From contig NC_079887.1 in NCBI RefSeq assembly GCF_029227915.1, positions 16,987,650-17,051,649 on the forward strand: a stretch of 64,000 nt of DNA, written 5' to 3'. The DNA comes from Hydractinia symbiolongicarpus. Its lineage: Eukaryota; Cnidaria; Hydrozoa; Anthoathecata; Hydractiniidae. Position 1 is the stretch's first letter. Every line of letters begins with the position of its first letter. This document shows, piece after piece, positions 17,363-29,340 of the stretch. The translations under genes were made by a program, and so were the position numbers. The notes under the pieces were generated by a model. It had not been told where the DNA came from. It searched no databases and saw nothing but the letters and a program-made list of their open reading frames with translations.

Positions 17363-20300
17363 TTTTGATTTAAAATCTAAAAAAAATATCCTGCATACAC
17401 ATCTTTTGTCACTTTGTCTGATTTGTGTCTCATCCACACTTAAAAAAAATCTCTCCACCTCAGTGTCTTTTAATTACTGTACATTGCCATCTAGTTACCA
17501 CTCAATTGTCGCTATACGTAGAAGAGTTGTGTTGTTTATTTTTTGATTTAATTTCTGTTAAAGGCGTGAAAACTGAAGGAGAGATAATAAACAGATTCTT
17601 AAAATTTAAAGCTTGTGTTCCCATTCAGTTTTATATAATAAGGAAAAGAACGTTTGTTTATAAAACAAAAACTATTTTTAAACCATATTTTTGACCACAA
17701 AATTGAACCCTGGGCATCCGAATGTACGTTGACTTTAATCCATTATTATTTGAGATGATTTCAAGACTGTCAAACGAGCTTCCTGTTGTAAAACAAAATG
17801 AATGGAGCAAAGCCGTGGAGCCTACAAGTTTTTTTATGAAATAGCAGATATTCCATAAAGTTTTTTTCTTTTCTTTTTCAGCTTTTCAACTTCTAAGATT
17901 CTTAACAACTTAATTTTTATTTTGTTTAAAGGTACAAATCCATGAAACATTTGATAACTTATAGTCTCTCTCAAAACGATGTATATATTTGAAGATTTCG
18001 AAACAGTTGATTAATTATTTTAATTTCTTAATTATTTTCGGTTTTACTTTGTTTTCCCAAATTAATTTCTCAATCTATTTTCTGAACTTCGACATGATAC
18101 GAAAATGTTCCTAATTTTTAACTGAATCTAAGATAAAAGATTATTTAACTTTAGTTAAATAAAAAGGTGTAGTTATAACAAAAACAACAAATTTAACGAC
18201 AACAACAACAGCTAAACCAAAACTAAAAGGTATAAACGTGTAATGACGCCTCAACTTTTTAACTGTGCTTCTTTTACGTATTATTCTTTTTAGCAACACA
18301 ACTTAAAATTATTTTAATCGCACATGCTTGTCATGGGTACATCAGATCTATGGCTTGTATTTTCCAGACTAATACCTACCTAGCTGTGTTAACTAAAAAA
18401 AAACTGTTTCGCTTTGAGCATTCATATCTCTTTATTTGGCGAGTAAGTCCTATAACTGCACATATAATAAAAAATGACTTGTAACAGAACAAAATGTTTA
18501 AAACATAGTCAATGTGTTTCGCTTCTTTATTATCTAAAGCAAAAGTCTTGATCTTCTGCTTGAATAAACCCTCAATGCTATGCGTTGAAATCGTTAAATT
18601 ACTAACTCGTAGTTAAAACTTTTATAAGCCATTCTTCTTCTAATTTGGAGTGAATCAGAAAGAAAACTCGCCTTATAAATATTAAATTTCATGCTAATAT
18701 ATAATAATTCTACCTTGAAGTGTGCTTGTCTGTCCACTGTTGTGTGTATGTGTAAAACTTATTAATGTAATTTGATGTCTCGTTTCGTTTGTGCTCTGTC
18801 AATACGAACTTGTTTTTCCTCTTTCTCTTAGTCAGATTAACAATGTTTCGTAAGACACGTATTATTTTCTTTGGTTGTCAGTCGTCATTAAATTTAATTA
18901 ACGTTTCCTTTATAAAATCATTGACGATGGAGAATTCTTAAAGACGAAAATCCTCCTTCTCGGTGGCAACACAAAATACCTCATAAAAGTAATAATAACA
19001 TTTTTACCCCTTTCTTTTTCTGATTTTTGTAGGGACAAAATAAGAAAATGTAAAATTTCCTGATGGGCACACATTAATATCGGTGAAATGTCGTAATAAA
19101 ACAAAGAAGTGCTACACGCGGGAGCATAGATTGTCAATGTTGTTGACCTTTCTCAAGCCAACCTTAAGATGACATTACAGGTAAATTAATGATATCACTT
19201 AAAAAATTCTTAAATCCCCTAAAACGTCATTCTACGAATACGTGTTTTGGGGATTTAAGACGTCATTTTACAAACTGTTCAACTACCAATTTACAAGAAA
19301 AGAATGCTTGATGTCATAATCAGGTTAGTTTCGTATTTAAATTATATATTTAGTTTGTGGGTTAAGGATCTACTCAAAAATGTTTGTTCAATTAGTCATC
19401 GAAATAATATTTCGTGCATTTGTGACTATGAATGAACACATTACACAGGCGTATACATGCTTGTGATTCCTTAATAGATGACGTTTCCTTTTTTATAAAC
19501 AAAAAAAATGAGAGGCTTTGTTTTTGTGGCATAATCTTGTGCATTTAAAGTTCATTATAACCTTTGCAAATATGCACTTAATAACGATACAGGAATAAAA
19601 GTGGAGGAGCATATCTTAGTGACGTGATATTCTACCTACCTCCTTGGAAACTTTAAACCAATCTGAATCGACTATTTTTAACCATTTAAAGGGCCTTGTT
19701 ACGTCTGGAACTTCTTGATAATTTTGATAGAAACATTGATGACAATGGTTGTTATTGGATATACACACGTCTATGGGTCACAGATCATGTTAATAACATA
19801 TAATCTATTAATTTTTAATTATTAAGATTGATGGCTGATTTCTACAACAACGTTATCAAGTAAAGAAGTGTGTGTGTCAAAAGCCCTGGAAAGATATTTT
19901 TTTTGAAAAAATTTTTTAAACAATAATTATGAAATATGTGGACAGAATGATGCATATTGAGAGAGAAGATTTTTATTTCAGTCTTCATTCTACTGATTAT
20001 TATAGTGTCACTTTTTGTTATTGTTAAGTCGGCGCTTCATGATACTGCGCCAAGCAAATCTGAACTTGAACTAGTCTCCCTTAAAATATTGATTCCCCAA
20101 AACATCCTTATTTCCAGGGTTTCTTGTTTAGAGCCTCATTACATTGTCGCGTACCGTTGACAGGTTTATTATAAAGGCAAAATGTTGTTTCAAAAAAAAA
20201 AAAAATAAAGTAACTTTGATCTATCCTGTAAAACAGTGGTTAAGCAATTTTTATCACTAATTTCTTTCGTTTTTAACAACAAGCGCTGGCACTGGTTTTT

Positions 20301-20514
20301 GATTTCCGCTAGCGAAGGCGGAATCTTTAAAATCGCCTGAGGAGATAGATAGAGAGATAGAGAGATAGAGACAGCGCAGCTAGGCTGGACGCCCGAAACT
20401 TATCCAGGCTAAAGATTTTTTTCTGAGAACGAGGCTAAAATGAGTTTTAAGCCAATAAGAATCCTAACAGTGCAACAGATTGTTTTATTATCAACTTTAT
20501 TAACTCCTTTCTCT
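17363..20514. other. Upstream of the growth-factor-like gene; no gene seen
   Basis: AT-rich, with no supportable ORF. It should contain the promoter of the minus-strand gene, but no clear core motif can be named. An inverted repeat lies at 19208-19262. Confidence 0.45.
19208..19262. repeat. Inverted repeat (stem of about 18 pairs)
   Basis: TCTTAAATCCCCTAAAACG at the left is mirrored by CGTGTTTTGGGGATTTAAGA at the right, with one mismatch and a loop of about 16 bases. Possibly a tiny MITE. No known function. Confidence 0.55.
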
Positions 20515-20691
20515 TCAAGCGCCTTCTTCCCAACTATCGGCCGCATGGTTTGTTACAAGGAATTGCATTTCGGGAATGTTCCGGGCGAGTTCGGGAAAGT
20601 GCGGGCGGTTTTGGGGGTCAACTGCCAATTTTATTTGAAAAGTCGCCCGAACTCGCCCGTGTATATGTGGGCGTTTGCGGCTTATCGGCAC
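20515..20691. mobile_element. One arm of the CGGCTTATCGGCAC MITE
   Basis: The sequence is the reverse complement of 57932-58086, with a few differences, and ends at the same terminal motif TGCGGCTTATCGGCAC. Only one terminus is present here. It supplies the C-terminal codons of the SWIM ORF on the minus strand. Confidence 0.75.
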
Positions 20692-21275
20692 TCTCTCCTC
20701 ACCACATTTCTCAATATTTGTTCGTGTAGGAATAAAATTCAAGCAGTCTTTATCAGGACAAAATCTAAATTGTGATGATACAGCAAATTCCTTTCCAAAC
20801 GGAATGTATAAACTTTGTGTAAGGACATGCAATTGACCTAACAGAATAATGTTGCTGCATTTCTTGCATTTTGGAGATTTACCCTTCTGTTTTGCAAAGC
20901 GAGTTATAGTCCAAACTTGTTCTTTGTTCTTATCAGGATGTTTTGAAAATATATTTTGGAAATCGTTACCAATACATGATGGTGTTTTGGCTGTCTCGAC
21001 TACACAATGATTTGCATTGATGTATTTGATGGAATCTTGAATTGGACATGATAAAGTTGTGAAAAGCATAGCCAGCTCCTGTCTTGTGTACCCACACTGA
21101 TGGATTATTGTGTTACTTGTTGAGCATTTGCAGTAATGAAATAAAATCCAAACATTATGCTTGCACATATCGTTTTCGTTGGCAAGTGCAAACGGGCAGT
21201 CACAACTTGGCAGTATTTCGATGGAAGTCGAGTATGTGCCCAAGAAGACATGTCGTTTATCCTTTGTTACTTGGT
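20515..21275 (-). pseudogene. SWIM zinc-finger protein fragment fused to MITE sequence
   Basis: The open minus-strand frame starts near 21275 without a convincing start codon. It shows CDCPFA followed by DMCKH, a C-x-C-xn-C-x-H SWIM finger, then two C-x2-C pairs (SPKCKKCSN and RFCPDKDC). The last ~55 residues are encoded by the MITE arm at 20515-20691, so the natural C-terminus is lost. SWIM domains occur in MULE transposases and in other proteins; no transposase core is visible. It could be a TE-derived or host gene fragment. Confidence 0.55.
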
Positions 21276-22465
21276 AAGTTTTTTTGTTTTTTATTGTGAC
21301 AACTATTTTGTATCATTGTATTTGACAATGTTACTCACTTTGATGTCATTTCTTGCTGTTATTGCTTTCGTTAAAGTAGCTTTAAAATGTTAGCTAGGCT
21401 TTTCCCGGTATTTTGATGGTCTGTACAGATCATCTTGATTGTGCTGGATAGTTTGACCAAATACACTGATATGATAAATTTAATGATTGAAAAACCATTG
21501 AAATAAAAGCGAACCCCTGCGAAACCGGTAAGTTAGAACCAACTAAATGTTTACGAAAACAATCTGAAATGAGGTAAGTATACCGCTGCGGTTTTTGTTT
21601 TTGAGATAATTTTCCGGCGACGGAGAATTTTACAAAAATTAAAATGGTAGACTTAACTCCCCAACTCTCCTTCCGTAACTTCCCAACTTACTGAATTTGT
21701 AGCTCCTCGATTACCGGTACTCGTTTAAATTTGCCAAAAAATAATTTAACCCTATTCAGTCCGGGGTTTTTCGAACATACCATGACCGGGGGCGGGGCGG
21801 ATTCCCCCCCCCCCCCCCACAATAACTTTTCATAGGATTCTTCAAATTGAATCAAACTTGGCACACTTATAGTACGTCATAAAAAGAGCAAAATGGCGAC
21901 AATAAATTTTTGCTTGCGTCAGCACATTTTCTGTGACGTCATCAGAAGCTTGAAAGTTGTTAAAAATGCCACTATCTGCTTAAAATATAATTACTTTTGT
22001 TCTAGAGCGAATTTTTACATTCTGTTTGAAGTTTCTGAAAGCTAAATAAAATTTTTTTGACATATCTTCCGGTTTTTACATGGATCGAATAAAAAATTGC
22101 CAAAAATCCGTTTTTTCCGATTTTCGGGTAAAATCCAACAAAATCGGGAAATCGGATTAGTCACGTGTCAAAATTATTCAAAATGATTCTTCTTGATGAA
22201 ACAAAGTCGTATTGCAAGTTTCAAGTTCTAAGGGTAATCCTAACAGGAGTTATCGACCGCCTGAAGGCGGTCACTCCCGGATGCCCTGGGTGCGTAGTCT
22301 TTCTTGCAAAAAATTTCTGCGTTCGTAGCTGTGGTCCCATGTTGAATGTAAAGGTCGCGGAATGATGGAGATACAGCTGAAAACAGTTGAAGATTTGCTG
22401 CTTCGCCATCATATGATGAGCAGCAGACTGCCCTTGAAAGAACAAGTGTGCACGCTGCTGTTCAA
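21276..22465. other. Intergenic with poly(C) run
   Basis: No supportable gene. Includes a run of about 16 C near 21809 and a patch with CGTCA motifs (21870-21950) resembling non-coding interspersed repeats. Confidence 0.45.
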
Positions 22466-22588
22466 TTCTCTCTCTTTCGAAGCGAACTTTACTATAAGCA
22501 CGTGTTTGTGGTGGCGGTATTTTCACATCTCTCTCTTTCGAAACGAACTTTACTATAAGCACGTGTTTGTGGTGGCGGTATTTTCACA
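22466..22588. repeat. Recent 61-bp tandem duplication
   Basis: Two adjacent copies beginning TCTCTCTTTCGAA and ending GGCGGTATTTTCACA differ at one position, indicating a young duplication. Confidence 0.85.
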
Positions 22589-22739
22589 AGTAAGTAGAAT
22601 TATTATAGAATTTTTATTTCAACGGATGAGCGTGAAGGCTCGAACGAGCATGAAAGCTTCACTCATATTTGATTGTTCAGTAAAGTGAAACTCGTCCAAA
22701 AAATGTTCATTTCTCAGCGCTACCATCTCTTGAATGCGG

Positions 22740-23532
22740 TCTTTAAAAGTCCAGGTATATACAGCTGTGCAATAGACACATTTTTAGAGTTGTGTTCTAT
22801 GTTTTTTATCCATATCTGAAAAATATTCATCCAGATATGACACATTTCTGTCACAAAATATATGACGCATGTGTCAAATATGACCAACATCTCTCTTCTA
22901 ATGTCACTGATCTTTCACTAATTTACGACTTGATCGCCTATAATGTTAGGGATCCCATTTGGACTTTGATACAATCAAGATGTCCCTCATTTCGTAGGAG
23001 GGACTGCAATGCTCAGTTCTCAGAAATTTTTCAGGAATCAGTGTTTGGATCTTTGAATGATTCTGAAAAAGCATTATTTATCACATCTTTTCAATATAAT
23101 GATTGTTGCGAGTGTTGTGGGAGGATTATATGCGGTTCGATGTGCAGTTTCGTACAATACGTGTCCAATTATAGATCTCTTCCACTTGCTCATTTCAATG
23201 ACAATTGGCATATGTATTTATTTGCACATAATTTTTTTGTCACTAAGATTGTTTGTCCTCTGTGTGGAGAACGTACTACTGTGCCAAATGCTTTGACCAC
23301 CCCAGCAACAGTTTTGTTCATTGAGTTTTCCAATGAAATGCAGAATCAGTTGAAAATACAGACCATCATTGAAGTGGGTGGTTTGCGGTATAAACTTTCA
23401 GGTGCAGTGAAAAATAAAAATATGCATTTTACGACATGTGTTACTTTTCAGAATTCATGGATGTATATAGATGATTTGACCTTCAATGAAGAGTTCTTAC
23501 AACCAATTATTCGACAATCATTTGCTTTTTAA
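22740..23532 (+). pseudogene. USP-like cysteine protease ORF
   Basis: The frame open from about 22792 ends at 23532. Just upstream, in a frame shifted by one base, lies SPGIYSCAIDTFLEL, which looks like a USP catalytic-Cys box. Downstream come two zinc pairs (CCECCG, CPLCGE) and a C-terminal GLRYKLSGAVKN...HFTT...WMYIDD block like the USP His box. The order Cys box, zinc finger, His box is that of ubiquitin-specific proteases. The frame change or a missed intron near 22786 breaks it. It may be a TE-carried protease, given its neighbours. Confidence 0.5.
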
Positions 23533-23978
23533 CAGAAGCGTTGGATGTACAATTTGATGAGTCTGTAGCGCAAAAAGATTCTACAGCAACACCGCCTAAG
23601 GAAATGATCGTATGTTGTCCCATTATTGAGAGTATTGTCGTGAAAACCTTCTTACAATGCAAAATATGTAAGGGAAAAGTAGATATTCGTCCAGGAACTG
23701 GTTTGGCAACCTGCACCAATGTTCACTGTGGTCGAGATTTCTCAGTCACTCATTTAAAGCAGCAACCGAACTGCTGCCAAATATGTGTTGTTTTGGATAT
23801 GCGTAACAAATATGTTGCTTTAACCGTAACTGCTTACAGAGAAGTCCTTGAAGAATATTTCAGCGAAGAAATTGCGGATGAGGTGAAACTGCGATCCGAT
23901 TTGTTGAATCTCACAGATGTTGATTTTGTTATCACCAAAGGTCAAAAAGTTAGCAAAATGACCATGCATAAAAAATGA
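23533..23978 (+). CDS. RPA-like zinc/OB-fold protein, probable exon
   Basis: The frame ends at 23978. A splice acceptor (CTTTTTAACAG) precedes it at about 23532, so it may be a last exon. It shows CKICKG and CTNVHC pairs, the spacing of a zinc ribbon, followed by a strand-rich part as in the C-terminal OB domain of replication protein A subunit 1. RPA-like proteins are known cargo of some Helitrons; no Helitron end is seen here. The assignment rests on the zinc pattern only. Confidence 0.4.
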
Positions 23979-25224
23979 ACTATTCAAAGATGATTCCACT
24001 ATGGCTTTTTTTTTTGTACTACTTGTGTTATTATTACCGTAGGACTGTGAAAACTGCTTATTTCATGCTATATATGTACCAATTTGTCAGTTGTAGAAAT
24101 TGAGCTGATTTGAGAGATCATGATCCAACACTTCGTTTCTCGTTAATTTTCTATTACAGCTTTTATATGAAAACTCTTTTTATATCATGTTGATAGCTGG
24201 TCTAACACATAAAGATCAAACACTTTTTTGCTCTCTATTTTTTGTTATTATTTTGATAGGTATGTGACTTTTCTTTATTTTCACATTGTAAATATTTACT
24301 TTAAAAACAAAAAGTACGTTTGGTTTTGTTATACCATGCTTCTTCAATTTCCAATGCTGAAAAGTAACTACGCAATGTGGCCTCTTCCCGCGCATTATAT
24401 TCTGTTTTTTCATGGCCAAAAATTTTCCAATGAAAAGTTAACCTGCCCTAGCCGTACTGAACGATGGAAAAATGAATTTCGCGGTATTGCAAATTGGCCA
24501 CCTATCGTAGCGTACCACTTTTCCAACTGCTGCGCATATGCAGGCTTTGCAGAAAATAGGATAAGTTCTTCCATAGAAAGTATGGAACCAGCAGCATATT
24601 CAACTGATTCAGGTATACAAATAGGTTGAAAGGCAGTCAATAATAAATATCTGTAATATATATACATATAAATTGGCCTTCAACAAAAGTGATGATATAT
24701 ATGACCATTCGCAAGAAAACTTATTTATTTGAACTGAAAAATTGATGCACGCAGCGGTCGCACCAGTGTGGACACTGCCCTAGTTATATTTTCCCCATTA
24801 TAAGGATTTCATAGAGATTTTTGGGGTAGTTTCGAGTAATGGCCAATATCAAAGCCTCTGAAAGGTATGGGACCTAAAAACTTAGCATGCAGGTGTCTAA
24901 TAGATAAATGTTGAAACTCAGTAAGTATCATAGCCATATAAGAAAGCAATCAGGAGTTATTAAAAAAAAACCGTCAGGGGGGGGGGGGGGAATTTAAAGT
25001 CGTATATAGTTATATTATAGTTATATAGTCGAAAAGTATAGCTACATTTTTATGCGAATACCATCAGAACACTAAAAACACCTCATTGAAAAGTTAACCC
25101 CTTTTTGCATGATTTTTTTTTATGAAACCTATGTTATTTCATTTATTTTAACCAACTAAAAACATATTTAAATCATAATTTGCAAAAAAAAAGAAATTTG
25201 CTGACATAATCAATTTTTTAAGAC
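23979..25224. other. Intergenic; one unassigned ORF stretch and a poly(G) run
   Basis: A plus-strand open stretch at 24300-24629 has no recognised motif. A run of 14 G lies near 24977. Otherwise AT-rich. Confidence 0.4.
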
Positions 25225-25242
25225 TGTATCATATATGATACA
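25225..25242. repeat. 18-bp perfect palindrome, copy 1 (piggyBac left flank)
   Basis: TGTATCATATATGATACA, extended as AGACTG... to ...TTATGCACAAAAAG. It matches copy 2 (29143-29160) in inverted orientation over about 30 bases. TTAA lies just outside at 25218-25221. Confidence 0.75.
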
Positions 25243-27234
25243 TTATGCACAAAAAGTTATTAAAACACCAAAAAAATTTTTGGGAAAAAAGTGTTTTAAA
25301 AGCTAAAAAAGACCAAAAATTGCCTCAAACTCGTATATGAATTGAAAATTTTATCATTTCAAATTTTTTTCCTAAAAGGACCAAATGTCAGAATTGGTGA
25401 ACACCACCTGCTGGTGGCCAGTTGGCAGCACAAGGTGGAAAACGGGTAAAAATAAATGGAAAAGTTATGTCAATCGAAGATCAAAACATATATTATACAG
25501 TATAAATAAATATTATAATTAGTAAATGTTACTCCACTCAAGCACTCTGTTTAAATCATGTATGGAATTTTTTAAAACAATTCCTGTCCTTATTTAAACA
25601 TAAAGCGGCATTACATTTCTCACAACATACATAGGTTAATGTAGAGCATTTCTGGTATTTGCAGCGAGTGCGAGAATCATTGAATACAGGCCAGTGAGCA
25701 AATTTATCGGTACAAACCTCCTGATAGGGCATTGGTATTTTAGGTCCCAGACGGTCAACGCCATTATCAATTGATGGTCGACCACGCTTTCTATTTGGAG
25801 TTTTCTGGTAATGGCACAATAAATCAGCAACAGCTAGTTTGAACTTTACTAAAGGCACATTTGGATCTTGGTTTCTCCATAAAATCCAAGCATTGACTAA
25901 TACCCTAAACGCGAATCTAAAAAGTCTACGCCTCCCATATGTTTGTTATAAATCGTAACAAGGTTTGGGCACGGTATCTCGATATGTTTGTTTTCTTTTT
26001 TTGAAAACCTCTTGACATATCTTGTTGGTTCGCTACCAACAAAATTAGATAGCAGGGTTACCACCTTATTATCAAACCACGAGACAACGCAGACATCAAC
26101 ATCATCTATTGTTGCGACACGTTCTTCATGAGTTCCGCTACCTTTCTTTTTTATTTCTTTTTCTGACGATACTGGACATTTTCCTATTCGGTTACGACGA
26201 ACTGTCCCTACCATTTGTATACCTTTTGTATACATATACACGTTTAGTGGAATACTATTGAACCAATTATCAACATAAAGTTTGTAATTACAGTTTTCAG
26301 GAATAACTCGTGCTAATCGTACGACAACCTTACTACTTGCGCCAAGATCAGGCTCATTTTGGGCACATACATTATCTGCTTCACCAGTAAAAACTTCAAA
26401 ATTATAACTAAAGCCTGAAACACCACTCAAAACGAAAACTTTGAAGCCCCATTTATGTGGTTTCTTAGGGTTATATTGTTTGATGGAATGCCGCCCTTTG
26501 AAGGGGACAATCTGTTCGTCAAAAGCGCTAAACTTTCTTCAATAGGTATTGTTCGAAGCTGCTCATTTAATTTGTTAACCAGTGGGCGAGTTTTATTTAT
26601 TTTGTCAGTTTTATCAGCAGTAGCATTATCACTAAAATGAATAAAACGTTTTATTTCTTCAAAGCAGTTGACTGTCATCACTTTTGCTACTTGGGGAATA
26701 CCGATCGAGGACGACCAGTAATCTCGAGTACTCGGTAACTTAACGATTGACATATATAAAACACACGCAATAAATTTCTCAATGTCACCTTCTGTGATAT
26801 CAACAGGTTTTTCTGGACGTGATTGAACTGAATATAAAACAGTTTGACGCACAATATCTTCGATCAAATCTTTAGGGAAAAGGTAGAAAAAATACGAAAG
26901 CTAGGATCCAAGACCCTCCAAATCATCATCTAGTTCATTTTGGTAGTCAACTTTAAACTCATAGTTCTCCTTTACTTCAAGATTCTTTTTCTTCCAATTA
27001 ATCGGTATATATCTTTATTTTTTTTGCAGCAGTTGTTTTTTTTGCATTCGTCGCTGTTTTTTTAGCCGCAATCGAACTCAGTGTCAATTTGTCATCGCTG
27101 TCACTTGATGAGTCATCATATTCTGATGACGTTGACTTAATTATTAAATCTTGTTGGTTTGCAGCATTGTAATATTCATTTTCGCTGTCTGAATCAAGAT
27201 AGTCATCAGAAGATTTGCCAAGACCATCCCTATT

Positions 27235-28897
27235 TATAAAAAAGGGTCCAAATTAGAATTAACAAATTACCGACCTATATCCTTACTCTCAAATATTGAT
27301 AAAATATATGAAAAAATCATATACAAACGAGTGTATGGTTTTCTCGAAGCAAACAACGCCCTCTACAAGCATCAATTTGGCTTTAGGAAAAATTACTCAA
27401 CTTCTCAAACACTTCTGAACATCTCTCAAAAAATTATGGATGCTCTTGATAAAGGAAATTATGCATGTGGAGTGTTCATTGATCTTCAAAAGGCTTTTGA
27501 TACGGTTGATCATGAAATTTTGCTTAAAAAGCTTTTTCACTATGGAATTCGTGGTACCCCACTCTCACTATTTAAGTCTTACTTAACAGGACGTCAACAG
27601 TTTGTATCCATCAATGGAAATATATCAACTAGTAATCTTATCAGGCATGGTGTCCCTCAGGGCTCTGTTTTAGGACCTCTTTTATTTTTAATTTATATTA
27701 ACGACCTGCATTGTTCAATTAATTTTTCTTTGGTGCATCACTTTGCTGATGACACCAATCTCTTAAACTTCAGTAAATCTTTGAAACAACTGGCCAAACA
27801 AATGAATTTTGACCTCAAGCTTCTTTGCCATTGGCTCAATGCCAATAAAATTTCTCTTAATGCTAGTAAGACTGAGTACATTGTTTTTAAACATACACGG
27901 AAACCTCTTAATTACGATTTTAGGCTTTTTATCAATGGTAAAAGGCTTATACCTAGTAATTGTATTAAATATCTTGGTGTTCTATTAGATTCTGATTTAA
28001 GCTGGAAGTCTCAGATCAATGATACTGTTGCCAAGCTCAAGAGGGCCAATGGAGCTTTAGCTAAACTTCGTCACTTTGTGCCTTTAAATGTTCTTATTCT
28101 AGTTTACTATGCCATTTTTCATTCACACTTGCAATATTGTAATCAAATTTGGGGTCAGCCAAACAGTCTTGATGTTAATCGTATTACTGTTTTGCAAAAT
28201 TTTGCTATTAGACTCATGTCTTTTGAATCTCGAAGAGCATCATCCAGTCACCTGTATGGTAATCTTGAGCTCCTCAAATTCTCTGATATTGTCAAATGTC
28301 ACAATATTCTATTTTTACATAAACTATTTCATGAAAAATTGCCTGCTTCTATCCTTAATACATTTGCGGTTGACTTCACCCATGCTCAAGGCACTCGGGC
28401 AGAGAAAATTGGTTTGATCAATCTCCCTACCTTTAATACTATTTCTTTTGGTAAAAACTCAATTAGATTTAATGCCATTAATTCCTGGAATAAATTGCAG
28501 TCTTTAATGACTAGAAAATTTGTTTCCCTTGATTATTTTAATCTTAGAAGTGATCTGGAAAAGTACTTTGTTTCCTCTTACTAATCCTTCCTGAATTGTC
28601 AGACTTGGCCATTTGTTTCCCGCATGGTTGTTTATCATTTGACCCACTTTTATGTGTGTGTTGTTTTGTGCGTCTCGTATCGTTTACTGTAATTGTCCAA
28701 GGGTGGCCATACCCTTTGCCTTAGCTTTATGCTATTAGGTATGGTCTCCCTTCAATAGCATTATATATTTTAATTTTGTTACCCTGACTAATTATGATAT
28801 TTATTTTCTTTTTCTTTATATTTATTTTCTTTTTATTTTAATTGTATATATATAACTGCTATTGATAAATAAAATATCTATCTATCTATCTATCTTG
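27235..28897 (+). mobile_element. LINE (CR1/Jockey type), 5'-truncated, in the piggyBac gene
   Basis: The 5' end starts inside the RT domain just before NYRPISLL. The ORF is then intact to TAA at 28584, with FADD at about 27740, the DLQKAFDTVDH block and the GVPQGSVLGPLLF block. A ~290-bp 3' UTR follows, ending in (ATCT)n at 28875-28897. The insertion splits the piggyBac transposase exon. Confidence 0.88.
27331..28584 (+). CDS. Reverse transcriptase of the LINE (partial)
   Basis: 417 open codons cover RT motifs 1-7 and thumb; upstream codons back to about 27241 are also open. It would copy element RNA at a nicked target. Missing N-terminal endonuclease makes this copy non-autonomous. The catalytic FADD is intact, suggesting fairly recent insertion compared with the piggyBac host copy. 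Confidence 0.85.
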   Translation: MYGFLEANNALYKHQFGFRKNYSTSQTLLNISQKIMDALDKGNYACGVFIDLQKAFDTVDHEILLKKLFHYGIRGTPLSLFKSYLTGRQQFVSINGNISTSNLIRHGVPQGSVLGPLLFLIYINDLHCSINFSLVHHFADDTNLLNFSKSLKQLAKQMNFDLKLLCHWLNANKISLNASKTEYIVFKHTRKPLNYDFRLFINGKRLIPSNCIKYLGVLLDSDLSWKSQINDTVAKLKRANGALAKLRHFVPLNVLILVYYAIFHSHLQYCNQIWGQPNSLDVNRITVLQNFAIRLMSFESRRASSSHLYGNLELLKFSDIVKCHNILFLHKLFHEKLPASILNTFAVDFTHAQGTRAEKIGLINLPTFNTISFGKNSIRFNAINSWNKLQSLMTRKFVSLDYFNLRSDLEKYFVSSY

Positions 28898-29142
28898 GTT
28901 CAGGAATACCCCTAACATTTACAAATGGTTGTACTTGGTTAACGCCGACAGGTTTTCGCCCATAAAATGATCCTACGCCAATTGCTAAAAATAAAAATAA
29001 TTATCTAGAAATGAATTACTATGCTAAACACATCAAATATACTCACTAAAAAGGCTATTTGTGTGTATGGGCATCAAATAAAGATAATAAAAGAAATCAC
29101 GTTTTTAGGCAAATAACTAGCTAATATTCTTTTTTTGCATAG

Positions 29143-29160
29143 TGTATCATATATGATACA
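29143..29160. repeat. 18-bp perfect palindrome, copy 2 (piggyBac right flank)
   Basis: TGTATCATATATGATACA again, inverted relative to copy 1 with matching extensions on both sides. TTTA sits where copy 1 has TTAA. Confidence 0.75.
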
Positions 29161-29340
29161 GTCTAAAATCTGGAGTTTATGAAGAAATTATAGAGAAAAA
29201 CTTGTAAAAAACTTTTTCCTAGACATAAACAACCTACAAATAAACTGTATGAATTTATCCAGCTTCGTAGCATCAAAATAAATATGATTTTAAACATGTT
29301 TACTTACATGGACCTTGAGATTTGCTGCCAGACGCCATCT

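Larger units (their letters stand above)
25556..29340 (-). pseudogene. PiggyBac-family transposase, spliced, frame-broken and split by a LINE
   Basis: Minus-strand pieces read in order. A possible exon 1 starts at 29340 (MASGSKSQGP, donor GTAAGT). An acceptor (TTTTATTTTTAG) near 28985 opens exon 2, which is cut by the LINE at 27235-28897 and resumes with an acidic N-terminal region. The DDE core follows (26867-26427 and 26430-25897), then the Cys-rich C-terminal zinc domain (25858-25556). All three family Asp positions can be found: FDEQ (in a shifted frame near 26500), YVDNWF and GGVD. Frame changes near 26990, 26450 and 25895 show it is dead. Confidence 0.8.

Noticed and set aside
19957-20160. 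Small membrane-protein ORF
   Set aside because: Non-ATG start and AT-driven hydrophobicity; no supporting neighbour or splice signal.
24733-24785. Helitron 3' end (CAGTGTGGACACTG then CCCTAG)
   Set aside because: The hairpin is too close to CTAG and no related end occurs elsewhere in the window.
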